64,000 nt of DNA from Alisma plantago-aquatica (Eukaryota; Streptophyta; Magnoliopsida; Alismatales; Alismataceae), in contig OY856409.1 of assembly GCA_963693085.1 (NCBI GenBank), positions 297,514,058 through 297,578,057 of the forward strand. The letters are read 5' to 3'. Below the pieces are notes generated by a model. That model was not told the DNA's origin. It did no database searches and saw nothing but the letters and a program-made list of their open reading frames with translations. The translations under genes were made by a program, and so were the position numbers. Shown here one piece after another: positions 1 to 10,957 of the stretch. The stretch's first letter is position 1. The number at the start of each line of letters is the position of its first letter.

Positions 1-1460
1 TGGCTGGTTTCTTTTTGGCTCAGCTGCTGGTGCCACCTTGGTGTTGGACTCCTTGCTTTTGGTGTGCCCGCTCCCATGCATGTTCCTCCCACATTGTCAT
101 CGTCGTTGTCGTCGTGGCTGGAGGGGCTGGCTGAGGAGTGTGTCGGGATTGCTGAGCGCTTGATCTTATTTTTCTTCCACCAGTTCTCGAGTTCTTCACG
201 TTCCTTCTCGAGCTTCCGGAAGTCTTCTTCTAGTCTTTTTCGCTCTTCTTTGAGGTTACCCATAGCCACGTCATAGCCCCGACGCGTGTGCTCGTTTTCG
301 GCTCGGATGGCATGCCTCTCCTTCTGCAAGTCTTCCCTTTTGTCTTTCATTTTCTTCAGCATTCCCATCATCATCCATTAGTTGTTTACAACTTCTTAGA
401 GGAAGTCATGGAGTGCTTTTGTCCTTTCATCAAGGACTTGTACCTGCATCATTAGTGTAGATAGAGAAGAAGAAATGATGGTATTTATTGTATTAGTTTG
501 ATGCATGTGTTCCCACATTACATCAAACCTTGTACCTAAGGCACTGATGGTGCAACTGATGCTCCATGCACGTTGTTGATGAGCTTGGCACCTTAGGTTG
601 TAGAGGCGGTAGTGGTGGACCTTGTTCTTTCTCCTTTGGCTCATCTAGTGGGTCCACCTATGCTCCACTGATTCCTGTATCTGGTATGGCCTGAGAGCCT
701 TGTCCTTCTGGCTCTACCTCTGGTTCGTTTTCGGGTTGTGGGTTGGTTGTTGTGGTCTTCTCTTTCTCCACCTCTAGCTCCATAGTAGTCGCTTCTTTGT
801 GTGGCTCGAGAGGTGTGGGTTCTAGAATTTCCACTGGTGCGTCAGTAGTTGGAGCCACGGGGGTCGGTTGCACTATAGTTGTTGGCATTTTTGTTGGTGC
901 TACAATTGGTTATGCTGTCTTCTTTTTCTCTACTGCCAACTTTTTCCGTGGCTCTGTGCTCTTCCTCTTTTCTAATTCAGATGGGGCACTGCTTTCTCTA
1001 GCTGTACTCACTGGGTCTATATTCGTGCTGGCCTGCAGTGCCACGAAGCGCATCATTTCGATGTCATTTTGTGTTGGTCGTAGCTTGTGGGCGTCATAGA
1101 ATGCCATTTCTGGAAGGGGGAGTAGTGTTTTTGACCCTCTTTGTTTGAAGTACAACTTCTCCTCCTTTCGTGCCAGAATACCAGTGCTAATAAGGGACTT
1201 TATGTCTATTCTTTGTTTTCCCTCCATTTATTTATATTTATGGGCTTCTCCTTTGTTCATGAAGTATTCGACAATCTTTGTTATCAGGACACCCATGTAG
1301 TATGTAGAATTCCTCTTTGCGTCCCCGCCTACTGCTGCTGATAAACGATCGATTAGTATCTTCCCAGTATTAATCGGCTTCCTATTTATCATTGACCAAA
1401 TCGGGAACAGATCTCCCTTGCTAACTGTTCCTATTTATGACCTCACGTGAATTGTGTGGG
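1..1460 (-). pseudogene. C-terminal half of Athila(-) ORF1/env-like gene
   Basis: Read on minus, this continues the ORF1-like gene interrupted at 1460/24493. With Athila(+) and one target-site copy removed, the frame passes through the junction in register. It then runs through the stretch containing KGDLFPIW, RKPINTGKIL and MGVLITKIVEYF (about 1440-1230), then KLYFKQRGSKTLLPLPEMAFYDAHKL (about 1165-1090). Next comes a Pro/Thr/Glu-rich tract (890-660). The end, about 370-150, is strongly charged (KMKDKREDLQKER, EERKRLEEDFRKLEKEREELE) and predicts a coiled coil. Stops lie at about 1226 and 907 and there is at least one frameshift near 640. The family is the Athila ORF-1 protein, whose function is unknown. 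The true C terminus may lie just off-window. Confidence 0.75.
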
Positions 1461-1961
1461 TGATCCAACCCTATTCTAGGGTTGTATCTTGTGTCATTTT
1501 ATACTTTTATCACATTCAAATGCATTAGAATTACATGTTATTCTCCCCAATATGATTATCATTGCAAATATGCTTATGGATGTTCTTTGCACTGTTTTTC
1601 AGGTACTTGAACCATGATTAGATAGAAGAGAGAGAAATAGGGACCCAAAGAAGGCCCGAAAGTCTCCCTCAACCTACCTCCAGTGGCCAAGAATCATCCC
1701 CGAGCAAAGACATCCAAAATTGAAAAAGTAAGAAGCAAAATCAAGAAGTCAAGCCTCACCACGGCCGTGGCCCCAATGCCACGGTCGTGGGTTTATTGCC
1801 AAGTTCCAACAGGTTGCAACAGGGAAATCCTTAGATCTCCCACGACCGTGGCCTCCCAGCCACGACCGTGGCCAGTGAAGACAACATGACAGTGGCCATC
1901 AGCACGGTCATGGTCAGGAGAAGAGAACACGGTCGTGGCACCCTGCCACGGTCGTGGGAAT
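1461..1961 (+). repeat. Athila(+) 5' LTR, first part
   Basis: This matches 22063-22541 of the 3' LTR nearly base for base and starts with TG. It ends at the GGAAT target site where the copia element inserted (1957-1961, repeated at 8861-8865). It contains the first block of CCACGRCCGTGG palindromes. The 3' LTR shows the uninterrupted sequence across the insertion point. Confidence 0.92.
1759..1957. promoter_or_regulatory. Palindrome array, block 1 of Athila(+) 5' LTR (U3)
   Basis: Copies of CCACGGCCGTGG and its variants CCACGACCGTGG and CCACGGTCGTGG start at 1759, 1779, 1840, 1860, 1927 (first base A) and 1946. They fall in pairs 19-20 bp apart start to start, about two helical turns. Each copy is a near-perfect 12-bp dyad. 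The block is upstream of the LTR TATA box and non-coding. Role unknown; a protein-binding enhancer or a structure-forming element are both possible. Confidence 0.7.
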
Positions 1962-2315
1962 TGTTGGATAAATTGACATTAGTATAATCCCTTTGTTTCG
2001 ATGATGACAAACATTTCATTCTTGTGGTTTTAACATGCTATTTGAGTATTTCAGGAACAAGCATATAAGGTGGTGGATAACAAAAACTTGGAAGAACAAT
2101 TTGATAAAATCGCTTTATTTTCGTATATTGTAATCAAATGTAAATGCTTGTACAAGTATATAATGTTCAAGTAATTAGATATCATGTAAATCAAGCGTTT
2201 AGATGTTTCCTATCCACTCACAACACTTAGATAGGTCATTCCCCAAGATAGTATCACAATTGCACACTCATACACACACTTAATATCTTTATTTGAAAAA
2301 TTGAAATAGGGTCAA

Positions 2316-2506
2316 TCTCGGTCGACAAAATCCTCGACCGAGACACACTCGGTCGACAAACTTCTCGACCGAGAAAGACCCAAGTAGCCGTTAGACACAG
2401 CTGACAAAGTAGTTGGCAGTTGGAGATGAACGTTGATCCAGAGAGCATGTCGGTCGAAAAAACTTCGACCGAGTAGGTGTCTCGGTCGACAATTCCTCGA
2501 CCGAGA
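2316..2506. promoter_or_regulatory. Four CGGTCG hairpins in copia 5' LTR U3
   Basis: The inverted repeats are TCTCGGTCGA/TCGACCGAGA (2316-2325 with 2334-2343), CTCGGTCGA/TCGACCGAG (2348-2356 with 2365-2373), TCGGTCGA/TCGACCGA (2450-2457 with 2465-2472), and TCTCGGTCGA/TCGACCGAGA (2480-2489 with 2497-2506). Stems are 8-10 bp and loops 7-8 nt, with cores 15-18 bp apart. All four recur in the 3' LTR. They lie 135 bp or more upstream of the TATA box. Confidence 0.72.
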
Positions 2507-2641
2507 TGGACTCTGACAGCAACTGCAGAATTAATTAACTAGCCGTTGCTAAAGCAACTAAAGTGTACCTAATGGCTAGTTAAGCACTTAGAACCCCCTA
2601 GAAAGTGTCTAGAACGTCCTTAAGCAATTATAGGTCATTCC

Positions 2642-2649
2642 TATAAATA
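2642..2649 (+). promoter_or_regulatory. TATA box of copia 5' LTR
   Basis: TATAAATA lies downstream of the hairpins and is conserved at 8122-8129 in the 3' LTR. It is the likely RNA polymerase II core promoter of the element. Confidence 0.6.
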
Positions 2650-3383
2650 GGACAAGTCTTAGGACACCTAAACTTACTAATCTTCACCTGTGATACACTT
2701 GAGCTTACACTTGCAATTGTGAATCTGTTTTGAGAAATTGAGCAATACTTGCATTGGCTATTCTTCTCCTTGCTCTAATTTCATGTCCTACAGGCTAGTA
2801 TCTCCTATCCACAGCAATCACACTTCCATATACATTGGTTAGGAGATCTACATGCTTGATATAGGCAAATCAAGCCTTGTGCTTCAAAGGTTAAGTGTAA
2901 TTTCCATTTTCCTTCTTGTTCCTTTTATCCTTTGTATTCTCCTTGCTACTCCTAGGGTTGGAGGCTGCGGATTGGAGAAGGTTCTTCTCAGTGGATAAGG
3001 TGGACTTCGAACTACTTCAAGAAGGCTATTGCAACGTGAAGCTACTTCAAGAGGAAGGCTACTTCAAGTGGGAGCTTGAAGTTACTTCAAGAAGGCTGCT
3101 TCAAGGTTGGTGCAATTACTTCTAGGTGAAGGCTGTTCGAAGAGTTTAGTGAAGGAATTGTAATTTTATGTAAAGTCATTGCGAGGTAATAAAATTTAAT
3201 TCTTTCAAAATCCCGGTTGGGTAAGCAACCGGGTAGTGGACTGACTTCCTTAGTATTTGCTAAGGTTGGAACCACTCTAAATCCTTGTCCCCTTGTCCAA
3301 TATTATTGTGGTTGGTTGTTTGAGTTAAATAATTGTTAAATTTATTTAAAACCTTATTCACCCCCCTCTAGTAGTTTTTCAAT

Positions 3384-3395
3384 TGGTATCAGAGC
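3384..3395 (+). promoter_or_regulatory. Primer binding site, tRNA-iMet type
   Basis: TGGTATCAGAGC lies two bases after the LTR end. It is complementary to the 3' end of plant initiator tRNA-Met, the usual primer for Ty1/copia minus-strand DNA synthesis. Confidence 0.93.
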
Positions 3396-3428
3396 AGGCT
3401 TCAAGGAGCTCTAATTGAGTCTTGAAGT

Positions 3429-4343
3429 ATGAAGGGTGGTGGTGTCTACAACCGCAAACAAAGGAAAAGTATGGACCAATCTTCAACAAGTTGCAGTTGG
3501 TGCTTAGGAACAAGCCACACAACACTTGGTTGCCCGTGGAGGTCAAAGAAGGAAGATACGCATAAAGAATGTTTTATTGCTACAATAAGTGAAGAAGAAG
3601 AAGAAGAAGAGTTAAGCCTTTTTTATTTATCTAAAGAAGAGCTAGTTGCTAGTCTTGAAGAGACACACAATAAATATATTGAGTGCAAGAAGAAATTAAA
3701 GAAATCTAATAAAGCAAATGATGAGTTACATGCTAAGCTTCTTGCTCTTACATCTGAAAATGAAGATCTCAAAAAGGTTATTGAAGGTCATGATATTAAG
3801 CTAAAATCTGTAGAAGCAAATTGCAATCTTCTTTCTCTAGAAAAGTTAAAATTGCAAACTCAAGTAAATGATCTTCAAAAACAACCTGTTCTGTGTACAC
3901 ATCTAGATTATGATACTATAGTGAAAGAAAGAGATTCCTTGTTATCTAATCTAGATCAAACAAAGTTAGACATAAATAAAAGAATGGATGAGATTGTTAA
4001 GCTGCAACAAAAAGTTAATAGTTTAGGTAACAATGATACTCTTGATAAAATTTTAAATAATTCTTATCATCAAATTGGAAGGAGAGGACTAGGATATGAG
4101 CCTAAAGGAAAATCTTATTAAAAACCTAGTTGGGGAAGAACACAAGTGCCAAAGAGTCAATCTATGTATGTACCCAAAGGCAAATACATACCCAAGAAAA
4201 ACCTTGAACAAAATCATAGAAAGAGATATGAGGTTGATTCCATATGTTGTCACTATTGTTTGCGTCTTGGACATTATTCTTTCTCATGTCCATACAAGAA
4301 AAAGGATGTTGAGTTAGTATGGGTTCCAAAACCCCCAAACTAA
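3429..4343 (+). pseudogene. SIRE-type Gag C-terminal fragment, one in-frame stop
   Basis: This reading frame has one TAA (4119-4121) and then resumes in the same frame to TAA after 4343. Visible features in order are a zinc knuckle CX2CX4HX4C (CSWCLGTSHTTLGC, residues about 21-34), an acidic EEEEEEEL stretch, and a long Lys/Glu/Leu-rich coiled coil (about residues 70-215). The motif GRRGLGYEPKGKS (about 217-229) comes next, then a second zinc knuckle (CHYCLRLGHYSFSC) and a VWVPK tail. SIRE Gags have this order after their capsid domain, but the capsid part is absent here. The ORF starts 33 bp after the primer site. It may be a packaging fragment or a relic. The stop most simply reflects a C-to-T change. 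Confidence 0.8.
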
Positions 4344-4678
4344 ATGAATAAATTTAAGTTGAGATATGACCAAAGACTCTAGTTGTATATCTCTATGTTT
4401 ATCTCAACTTAACATAATGAAATAACACATTGATTCAAGTAATTAAAATTTCTAAATCTACAAATCTGCAGAGACACATCCTAAAAACTTGTCTTAATTA
4501 GGGTTCTTAAAATCTAAAGATTTGAATAATATTAGTTGAGATTTGATCAAAATGTTGCCTTGATATTCATATGTTTTATCTCAACTAAACTGAGTTTTAA
4601 ATTGCATAATTGAATTGGAAGTGATATATGTTTTATTTAGAAACAATTACTGAAAACAATACAGAAACAGTAACAATT

Positions 4679-4733
4679 TCGGTCGAGAAATTGTTGACCG
4701 AGACAATGTCGGTCGAAAACTTTTTCGACCGAG
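4679..4733. repeat. CGGTCG hairpin pair, copia interior copy 1
   Basis: TCGGTCGA...TGACCGA followed by TCGGTCGA...TCGACCGA (4709-4732) repeats the arm sequence and spacing of the LTR hairpins. It lies outside the LTR and downstream of the gag fragment. Confidence 0.65.
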
Positions 4734-5459
4734 TAAAACTCTGGCAAGATTGTTTAAATAAAAGACACTTAAATCACAATCAACTTAAGCATATAATGAA
4801 CTTTATATATTCTTGTGCTTTAAACATTTGAATGGTCCAAATCAAAAGGAAGAATATATGAGCATTAAAACTAAATACTTTTCGTGATTAAATTATCAAG
4901 TATATAAGAGAAAAAGATAGATTTTACTAAAATTGCTGCAAAAATGATGCTTGCAAAGAAAAATGATACTAAAATCTATACTCTTACTACAAGTAGACAT
5001 ACTTGATTGGAAAAATAAGTCACATATCTTGAAGACAAATTTCTCAAGCATATTAGTAGTTTGCATCATTACATATATGTTAATAACATCCTCATTAAAC
5101 TTGATGCAAACTACAACTTGTAAAATTTTGATGTGTATGCAAATTGAAATTGATTATGCTTTCTTTGAAAATTCAAATGTTATCAAATTTCAATTGCTAC
5201 TTTCTTGATGATTAAGCATAAATAGTCTATCTTAAAATTTCCATTAAAATGATAACGATAATTTGTTCTATGAAAATCAAAAGAACAAATATCATTGTGA
5301 CATCAAAATGTATATGCACTAATTAAGTCTGAGATATGATCAATAATCTTGAATTGAGTAACCTTATATCTATCTCAACTTCACACAATTGAATAACAAA
5401 GTATTACAACACATAAACTAGAACATATAGATTGCTGAATAAAATCTACAGAAACATTC

Positions 5460-5515
5460 TCGGTCGAGAAATACTTCAACCGAAAATAATTCGGTCGACA
5501 AATTGTTCGACCGAG
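5460..5515. repeat. CGGTCG hairpin pair, copia interior copy 2
   Basis: TCGGTCGA...TCAACCGA (5460-5483) is followed by TTCGGTCGA...TCGACCGAG (5490-5515). It sits inside a module whose flanks resemble copy 1, so the interior pairs probably spread by segment duplication. Confidence 0.65.
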
Positions 5516-6621
5516 CAAAAGTCTGGAAAATATTTTCTGATGTTTCTTATTTTTTATCAATTCAAGCAATAATAAAAAGTGCTTTAATCAAGAATAACTC
5601 TTGGAGATCATCTTTGAAACAAGACATATTGATCTTTTGCATCATGAATTAAGATATAGCACTATATGAAATCCTTAAACATATTGCAAAAGTGTTATAT
5701 GAAGACTGATTTTGAACAAACCTTATTCATTTATTGAAAAAGTTTATTAAGCATATTCATTTACATGGTTTGTCTTCAATTTGAAAATCCATGAACCATA
5801 AATGAGATTATCTTGGTATTATCCTCTACATGGTTTGACTTAAAACTGAAAATTATGAATGGGTTTAATCAAGGAAGTTTTATCATAATCCACATGGGTT
5901 TTCCTAAGTACTTCTTGGTATATCTATATAGGAACCATGTGCTTAAATGATCATAATTATTGCATTTATATGCTGATCATTGTATTATGGATATGCTTCT
6001 ACTTTTCTATCATAATTTGTTGTGCCATGATCATTGTGTTTCATTGGTTTGTCTAAAATAATCTGTGATGCATATATACAAACCATGAATGGATACTATT
6101 CAAGATCATTGAAAATGCCATAGCATAAATGCATCTTTACATAATAGATAATGATTATTATGAATGATGATGCTATGACAAGACAAACAGTGTCTCTTAG
6201 AACAAAAATATTAATGTTTTATCTATTTGCTTGTTCTAAGAAATCAAAAGCAAAATCTTGATTTTAAGATATTAATCTTGCTTTCAAGGATATATGTGTC
6301 TAAAGAATCTTATGATTAATAAAAAAATGAGGGTACAAAAAGAAATGGGAATTGATATTTATGTACCTATAGCAAAGCTTATGAGATATCATTCAAAATG
6401 AATGTAAAACATACAATTTAGGAAAATTAAAGATAAAGACTTCATTGTGATGCCTATATTAAGCTTTCAATTGATAAAACTTCTTCAAAATAGGTATCAC
6501 TCAAAATGCTTCAAATTAATATACATTTGATCATATTACATAAAAACTTTATATTTCACATATATTAACATAAATGTGTAATTCAATGAAAGTGCTTAAA
6601 CTGTAAATCTACAGAAATTGC

Positions 6622-6677
6622 CTCTTGGTTGAAATCAAATTTGACCAAGGGGCGCTATGGTCGTAGTCAAGGTCGAC
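6622..6677. repeat. Decayed hairpin pair, copia interior copy 3
   Basis: CTTGGTTGA...TTGACCAAG corresponds to CTCGGTCGA...TCGACCGAG with every CG changed to TG or CA. GGTCGTAGTCAAGGTCGACC follows. The changes are what deamination of methylated CG sites would give. Confidence 0.45.
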
Positions 6678-7428
6678 CTAAAATAAGCTTGACACAATGC
6701 TTATTTTGACATCATTTTACTACACTTAATCTTAGTATCTTGATTCAAAATATGTGCATAAAAGGTCAACTTATTATGATCTAATATTGATTATAAGATT
6801 AAGGGGGAGCTCACACAAACTATCTTGATTATAAGATTAAGAAGCTTACAAAACTTTGTAAACATCATTTAAAGCTTGTTATGATCTTAGTATCCTTAAA
6901 AGTAGTTTTGGTTATGAAAAACAAAGAAATTTACAATATTCATGCATATGACATATATCTTGCTCTTAATGGCACTCTCTAAACAAATTTGGGCTTAACA
7001 TCCCGTGTATTTGGTTAGAGATACATACATGTATTCTACTATAAGCTTAAAGGATTCTCATGTCATTTTTAGGGCTTAACATCCCTTGAAAAATGGATGA
7101 GAAATCAATACACATATGCCATGAACTTAAGAGAATCTCATATCATTTCAAGGCTTAACATCCTTTGCAAATGATTGAGAAATATATTGTGGCTAAATTT
7201 GACAATAAGTGGTTTGCATCCCTTGTTTTTAAAACTGGATATCCTTTTGAAATGACAAAGGGGGAGAAATAATATAAAATCAAAAACATAAAATAAAATG
7301 AGTTTCATAATATCTCGGCCGGCACACACTTGCAAAACAAGAATGGCTACAAAAAGGTAAACTTCAGGTATGAAACTCATATGATTTATATTTCCTTATT
7401 TTATATTTAGGAAATGTTTGTCATCTTC

Positions 7429-7442
7429 AAAAAGGGGGAGAT
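7429..7442 (+). promoter_or_regulatory. Polypurine tract of copia element
   Basis: AAAAAGGGGGAGAT directly precedes the TGTTGG start of the 3' LTR. It is the primer for plus-strand DNA synthesis. Confidence 0.92.
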
Positions 7443-8860
7443 TGTTGGATAAATTGACATTAGTATAATCCCTTTGTTTCGATGATGACAAACATTTCAT
7501 TCTTGTAGTTTTAACATGCTATTTGAGTATTTCAGGAACAAGCATATAAGGTGGTGGATAACAAAGACTTGGAAGAACAATTTGATAAAATCGCTTTATT
7601 TTCATGATTGTAATCAAATGTAAATGCGTGTACAAGTATATAATGTACAAGTAAGTAGATATCATGTAAATCAAGCGTTTAGATCTTCCCTATCCACTCA
7701 CAACACTTATATAGGTCATTCCCCAAGATAGTATCACAATTGCACACTCATACACACACTTAATATCTTTATTTAAAATATTGAAACAGGGTCAATCTCG
7801 GTCGACAAAATCCTCGACCGAGACACACTCGGTCGATAAACTTCTCGACCGAGAAAGACCAAAGTAGCCGTTAGACACAGCTGACAAAGTAGTTGGCAGT
7901 TGGAGATGAACGTTGATCCAGAGAGCCTGTCGGTCGACAAAACTTCGACCGAGTAGGTGTCTCGGTCGACAATTCCTCGACCGAGATGGACTCTGACAGG
8001 AACTGCAGAATTAATTAACTAGCCATTGCTAAAGCAACTAAAGTGTACCTAACGGCTAGTTAAGCACTTAGAACCCCCTAGAAAGTGTCTAGAACGTCCT
8101 TAAGCATTTGTAGGTCATTCCTATAAATAGGATAAGTCTTAGGACACCTAAACTTACTAATATTCACCTGTGATACATTTGAGCTTACACTTGCAATTGT
8201 GAATCTGTTTTGAGAAATTGAGCAATACTTGCATTGGCTATTCTTCTCCTTGCTTTAATTTCATGTCCTACAGGCTAGTATCTCCTATCCACATCAATCA
8301 CACTTCCATATACATTGGTTAGGAGATCTACACGCTTGATAAAGGCAAATCAAGCCTTGTGCTTCAAAGGTTAAGTGTAATTTCCATTTTCCTTCTTGTT
8401 CCTTTTATCCTTTGTATTCTCCTTGCTACTCCTAGGGTTGGAGGCTGCGGATTGGAGAAGGTTCTTCTCAGTGGAGAAGGTGGACTTCGAACTACTTCAA
8501 GAAGGCTATTGCAACGGGAAGCTACTTCAAGAGGAAGGCTACTTCAAGGGGGAGCTTGAAGTTACTTCAAGAAGGCTGCTTCAAGGTTGGTGCAATTACT
8601 TCTAGGTGAAGGCTATTCAGAGAGTTTAGTGAAAGAATTGTAATTTTATGTAAAGTCCTTGCGAGGTAATAAAATTTAATTCTTTCAAAATCCCGGTTGG
8701 GTAAGCAACCGGGTAGTGGACTGACTTCCTTAGTATTTGCTAAGGTTGGAACCACTCTAAATCCTTGTCCCCTTGTCCAATATTATTGTGGTTGGTTGTT
8801 TGAGTTAAATAATTGTTAAATTTATTTAAAACCCTATTCACCCCCTCTAGTGGTTTTTCA
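7443..8860 (+). repeat. 3' LTR of the non-autonomous copia element
   Basis: It is nearly identical to 1962-3381, with scattered substitutions. It carries the same four hairpins (7796-7986) and TATA box (8122-8129), ends TTTTTCA, and is followed by the GGAAT duplication (8861-8865). Confidence 0.94.
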
Positions 8861-8909
8861 GGAATTAATTGTGAGTTGTCAGTTGCTAACAGGGAATTTG
8901 CCTGAAAAG

Positions 8910-9142
8910 CCACGACCGTGGCCAGGTCGCCACGACCGTGGCCGAAGCTGATAAAGGCGCCCGTGGCCTCTCCCCACGGTCACCTCCAACTCCTCTAAAA
9001 CGGCCGTGTTATCCAACACGGCCGTGGCCACCACCATATTTTGTTTTTTTTCACCACTTCCTTCACCCCACGACCGTGTTCACCCCCCATGGTTGTTCCC
9101 ACTACCCTCACCACGACTGTGGCACACCCACCACGACCGTGG
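8910..9142. promoter_or_regulatory. Palindrome array, block 2 of Athila(+) 5' LTR
   Basis: CCACGACCGTGG starts at 8910 and 8930 (20 bp apart). AACGGCCGTGTT is at 8999 and ACACGGCCGTGG at 9016. CCACGACCGTGT is at 9068, then CCACGACTGTGG at 9111 and CCACGACCGTGG at 9131 (20 bp apart). The last copy ends 65 bp before the TATA box at 9208. Confidence 0.7.
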
Positions 9143-9207
9143 TGATCACCTACCCTATACAACTTTTCACTGTTTTTCCTATTTTACCCCCACTTAGCCC
9201 TAGATCC

Positions 9208-9215
9208 TATATAAG
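9208..9215 (+). promoter_or_regulatory. TATA box of Athila(+) 5' LTR
   Basis: TATATAAG is conserved at 22930-22937 in the 3' LTR, directly after the palindrome array. Transcription would begin about 30 bp downstream, near the CTAGGGCTCGAGAGAGAGCACC stretch. Confidence 0.65.
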
Positions 9216-10787
9216 CACTAGATGCTTCTAGGGCTCGAGAGAGAGCACCCCCTGGCCGCAACCTAGCTGCTCCCTTTCCTCCATTACTCCCATCCACCTA
9301 CTTCCTTGCATTTAATCCCATTTCCACCCACTTTCCACTCATTTCCACCATAGAAACCTAGTTTCTCTAGGTTTCTATCCATCCATTCCACCATTTCCAT
9401 GCTCTTGGGCACCATTGGAGGAGGAGGATCGTGGCTGGCAGCAAGGAGGTGAAGAAGTCAAGCTTCATCAAGCATCCATGGCATTTCCTACTCTCTTTCC
9501 CTTTTCCTTTGTTTTTGTTTTGATCATGTATAGCTAAGCCCCCCTTGGGTGGGCTGTTTGGGGCAAAAATGTGACTTTGATACCATGTTGGGGGAATATA
9601 ATTTGTAATGAACATATTTCACTTCTATGATGATTGCCTTTGCTTGTATCTCATTTCCCATTACCTGTGCATGTGATTGTTGTTTAACTACATTGATTTC
9701 TTGCCTTGTGGTGTTTGAAGACATTTTCCTCTAGGATGTTTTGGTTTCTATGTAGCTATCATAGGATTGGCTCCTAGGTCCTTAATTCGGATCCCTAGCT
9801 AGCCCCCTATCTTCCTACATAATCACCTTCTTCCTACATGCAAATGTGAGTTCTAGGTGACTAGTATAAGTGTGATTAGTGCAATTTCCTAGGATTTCCT
9901 AAAGGCTGAGGTGGCTAGTGGCATGAGGTCAAATATCCTCATCTCTACTCCCATCCTCACCCTTGGTCCTCAATTGACTAATACCACTTATCCTAGAGAC
10001 CTAGACTTGGTAAGTCCTATGAGAATTATACCTAGCCCTAGTTCTCCAACTAGTAGCATAGGGTACATCCTCATAGCACCCACCTTGTTGTTTGGTTTGG
10101 TAGTCTAGAATGGAATATGTTGATTGCTTATTATGGTGACATCCCCAAACTAATGTCAAGGTCACATTCCCAAACGGCCCACCTCCTTCATCTAATTGCT
10201 TAAAACCTCAATTGCTTTGTTTGCTTATTAATGCTAGTGTAGTTCGCCTGCTTTAGTTAACTTATTTAATTGCCTAGTTTTGTTAGCTAAGTGTTAATTT
10301 AGGTCTTTGATCTTGATTAGTGGTTAACTTAGGTTCTCAATTGCTAGTTGCTTTCTTAGTCTAGTATAGTTTGTTCTTGCTCTTGTTTAGATAGCTTGTT
10401 AACTTAGATTGCTAATCTAGTCTTTTGATAACTTAGTTTCATATTGCTTTTCATACTTGCTCTCTTAGCTTAATCAACAACCAACCAACCTTAAAACCCT
10501 AAAAACCTTACTCTCCGCAATAGGAATTTAGCTCACACCTTATAACTCTAGTACCCCCTCTATCTCCGTGCTTCGACCCCACATCTTGCCCTTGATCTAT
10601 ATTACAACAGTACCCCGTACGCTTGCGGGAGAATTGTTTTAGTTTTAGTGATAGACTCGATCTGAGACCATACAAATTTCAAAAGCAAAGATCCCACTAT
10701 TCCCGTGCCTCCCGACCTCGTGGATTGCACTCGGCCACCCTAGTTGGCCGGTGTTGTAAGCCTCTAGCGGGAGCGCACCAAGCTTTC

Positions 10788-10805
10788 TGGTGCCGTTGTC
10801 GGGGA
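10788..10805 (+). promoter_or_regulatory. Primer binding site, tRNA-Asp type
   Basis: TGGTGCCGTTGTCGGGGA, preceded by AGCTTTC, matches the primer site typical of Athila/Tat elements, complementary to the 3' end of tRNA-Asp, with one or two changes. Confidence 0.88.
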
Positions 10806-10957
10806 TAGAGGCGTTCGGCCTAGTTAGATAGTGTAGCTTAGCCTTTCCTTTTGCCCTCACCATTGCTATTATTTATTCTTTGTATTACTCTTACATATTG
10901 GTTTGCTAACTTGGCTCCTTGTTGTTTGTTTGTGACTTGCACAGGTGACAGCTATGC

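Larger units (their letters stand above)
1962..3381 (+). repeat. 5' LTR of the non-autonomous copia element
   Basis: Its boundaries are set by comparison with 7443-8860, by terminal TG...CA, and by the GGAAT duplication outside. It holds four CGGTCG hairpins (2316-2506), a TATA box (TATAAATA, 2642-2649) and a transcribed part. A stretch at about 3000-3110 repeats GAAGGCTACTTCAAG-like units. Confidence 0.94.
4344..7428. other. Non-coding interior of the copia element with repeated modules
   Basis: There is no pol homology in either strand. The stretch contains repeated short modules. GAGATATGA(C/T)CAA...TATCTCAACTT phrases occur near 4359, 4548 and 5331, and each of the last two is followed by a CGGTCG hairpin pair near 4679 or 5460. 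A decayed third pair lies at 6622. Phrases of the form GGCTTAACATCC(C)...TGAGAAAT recur near 6985, 7073 and 7154. Very AT-rich. Confidence 0.6.
1962..8860 (+). mobile_element. Non-autonomous SIRE-like Ty1/copia LTR retrotransposon
   Basis: The two LTRs (1962-3381 and 7443-8860, 1420 and 1418 bp) begin TGTTGGATAAATTGAC and end TTTTTCA. They are flanked by a perfect GGAAT duplication (1957-1961 and 8861-8865). A tRNA-iMet primer site follows the 5' LTR and AAAAAGGGGGAGAT precedes the 3' LTR. The 4-kb interior encodes only a fragment of the C-terminal half of a SIRE-type Gag. No protease, integrase, RT or RNase H is present. High LTR similarity and the perfect duplication suggest a fairly recent insertion that needed enzymes from another copia element. 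Confidence 0.93.
8866..10780 (+). repeat. Athila(+) 5' LTR, second part
   Basis: It resumes the LTR after the nested copia element and matches about 22542-24492. It contains the second palindrome block (8910-9142), a TATA box (TATATAAG, 9208-9215) and a long transcribed region without a convincing ORF. It ends GCGCACCA eight bases before the primer site. Short ORFs here are repeated in the 3' LTR and have no recognisable domain. Confidence 0.92.

Noticed and set aside
9911..10108. 65-codon ORF present in both Athila(+) LTRs (also 23623-23820)
   Set aside because: Its conservation follows from LTR duplication. No domain, and no upstream signal beyond the LTR itself.
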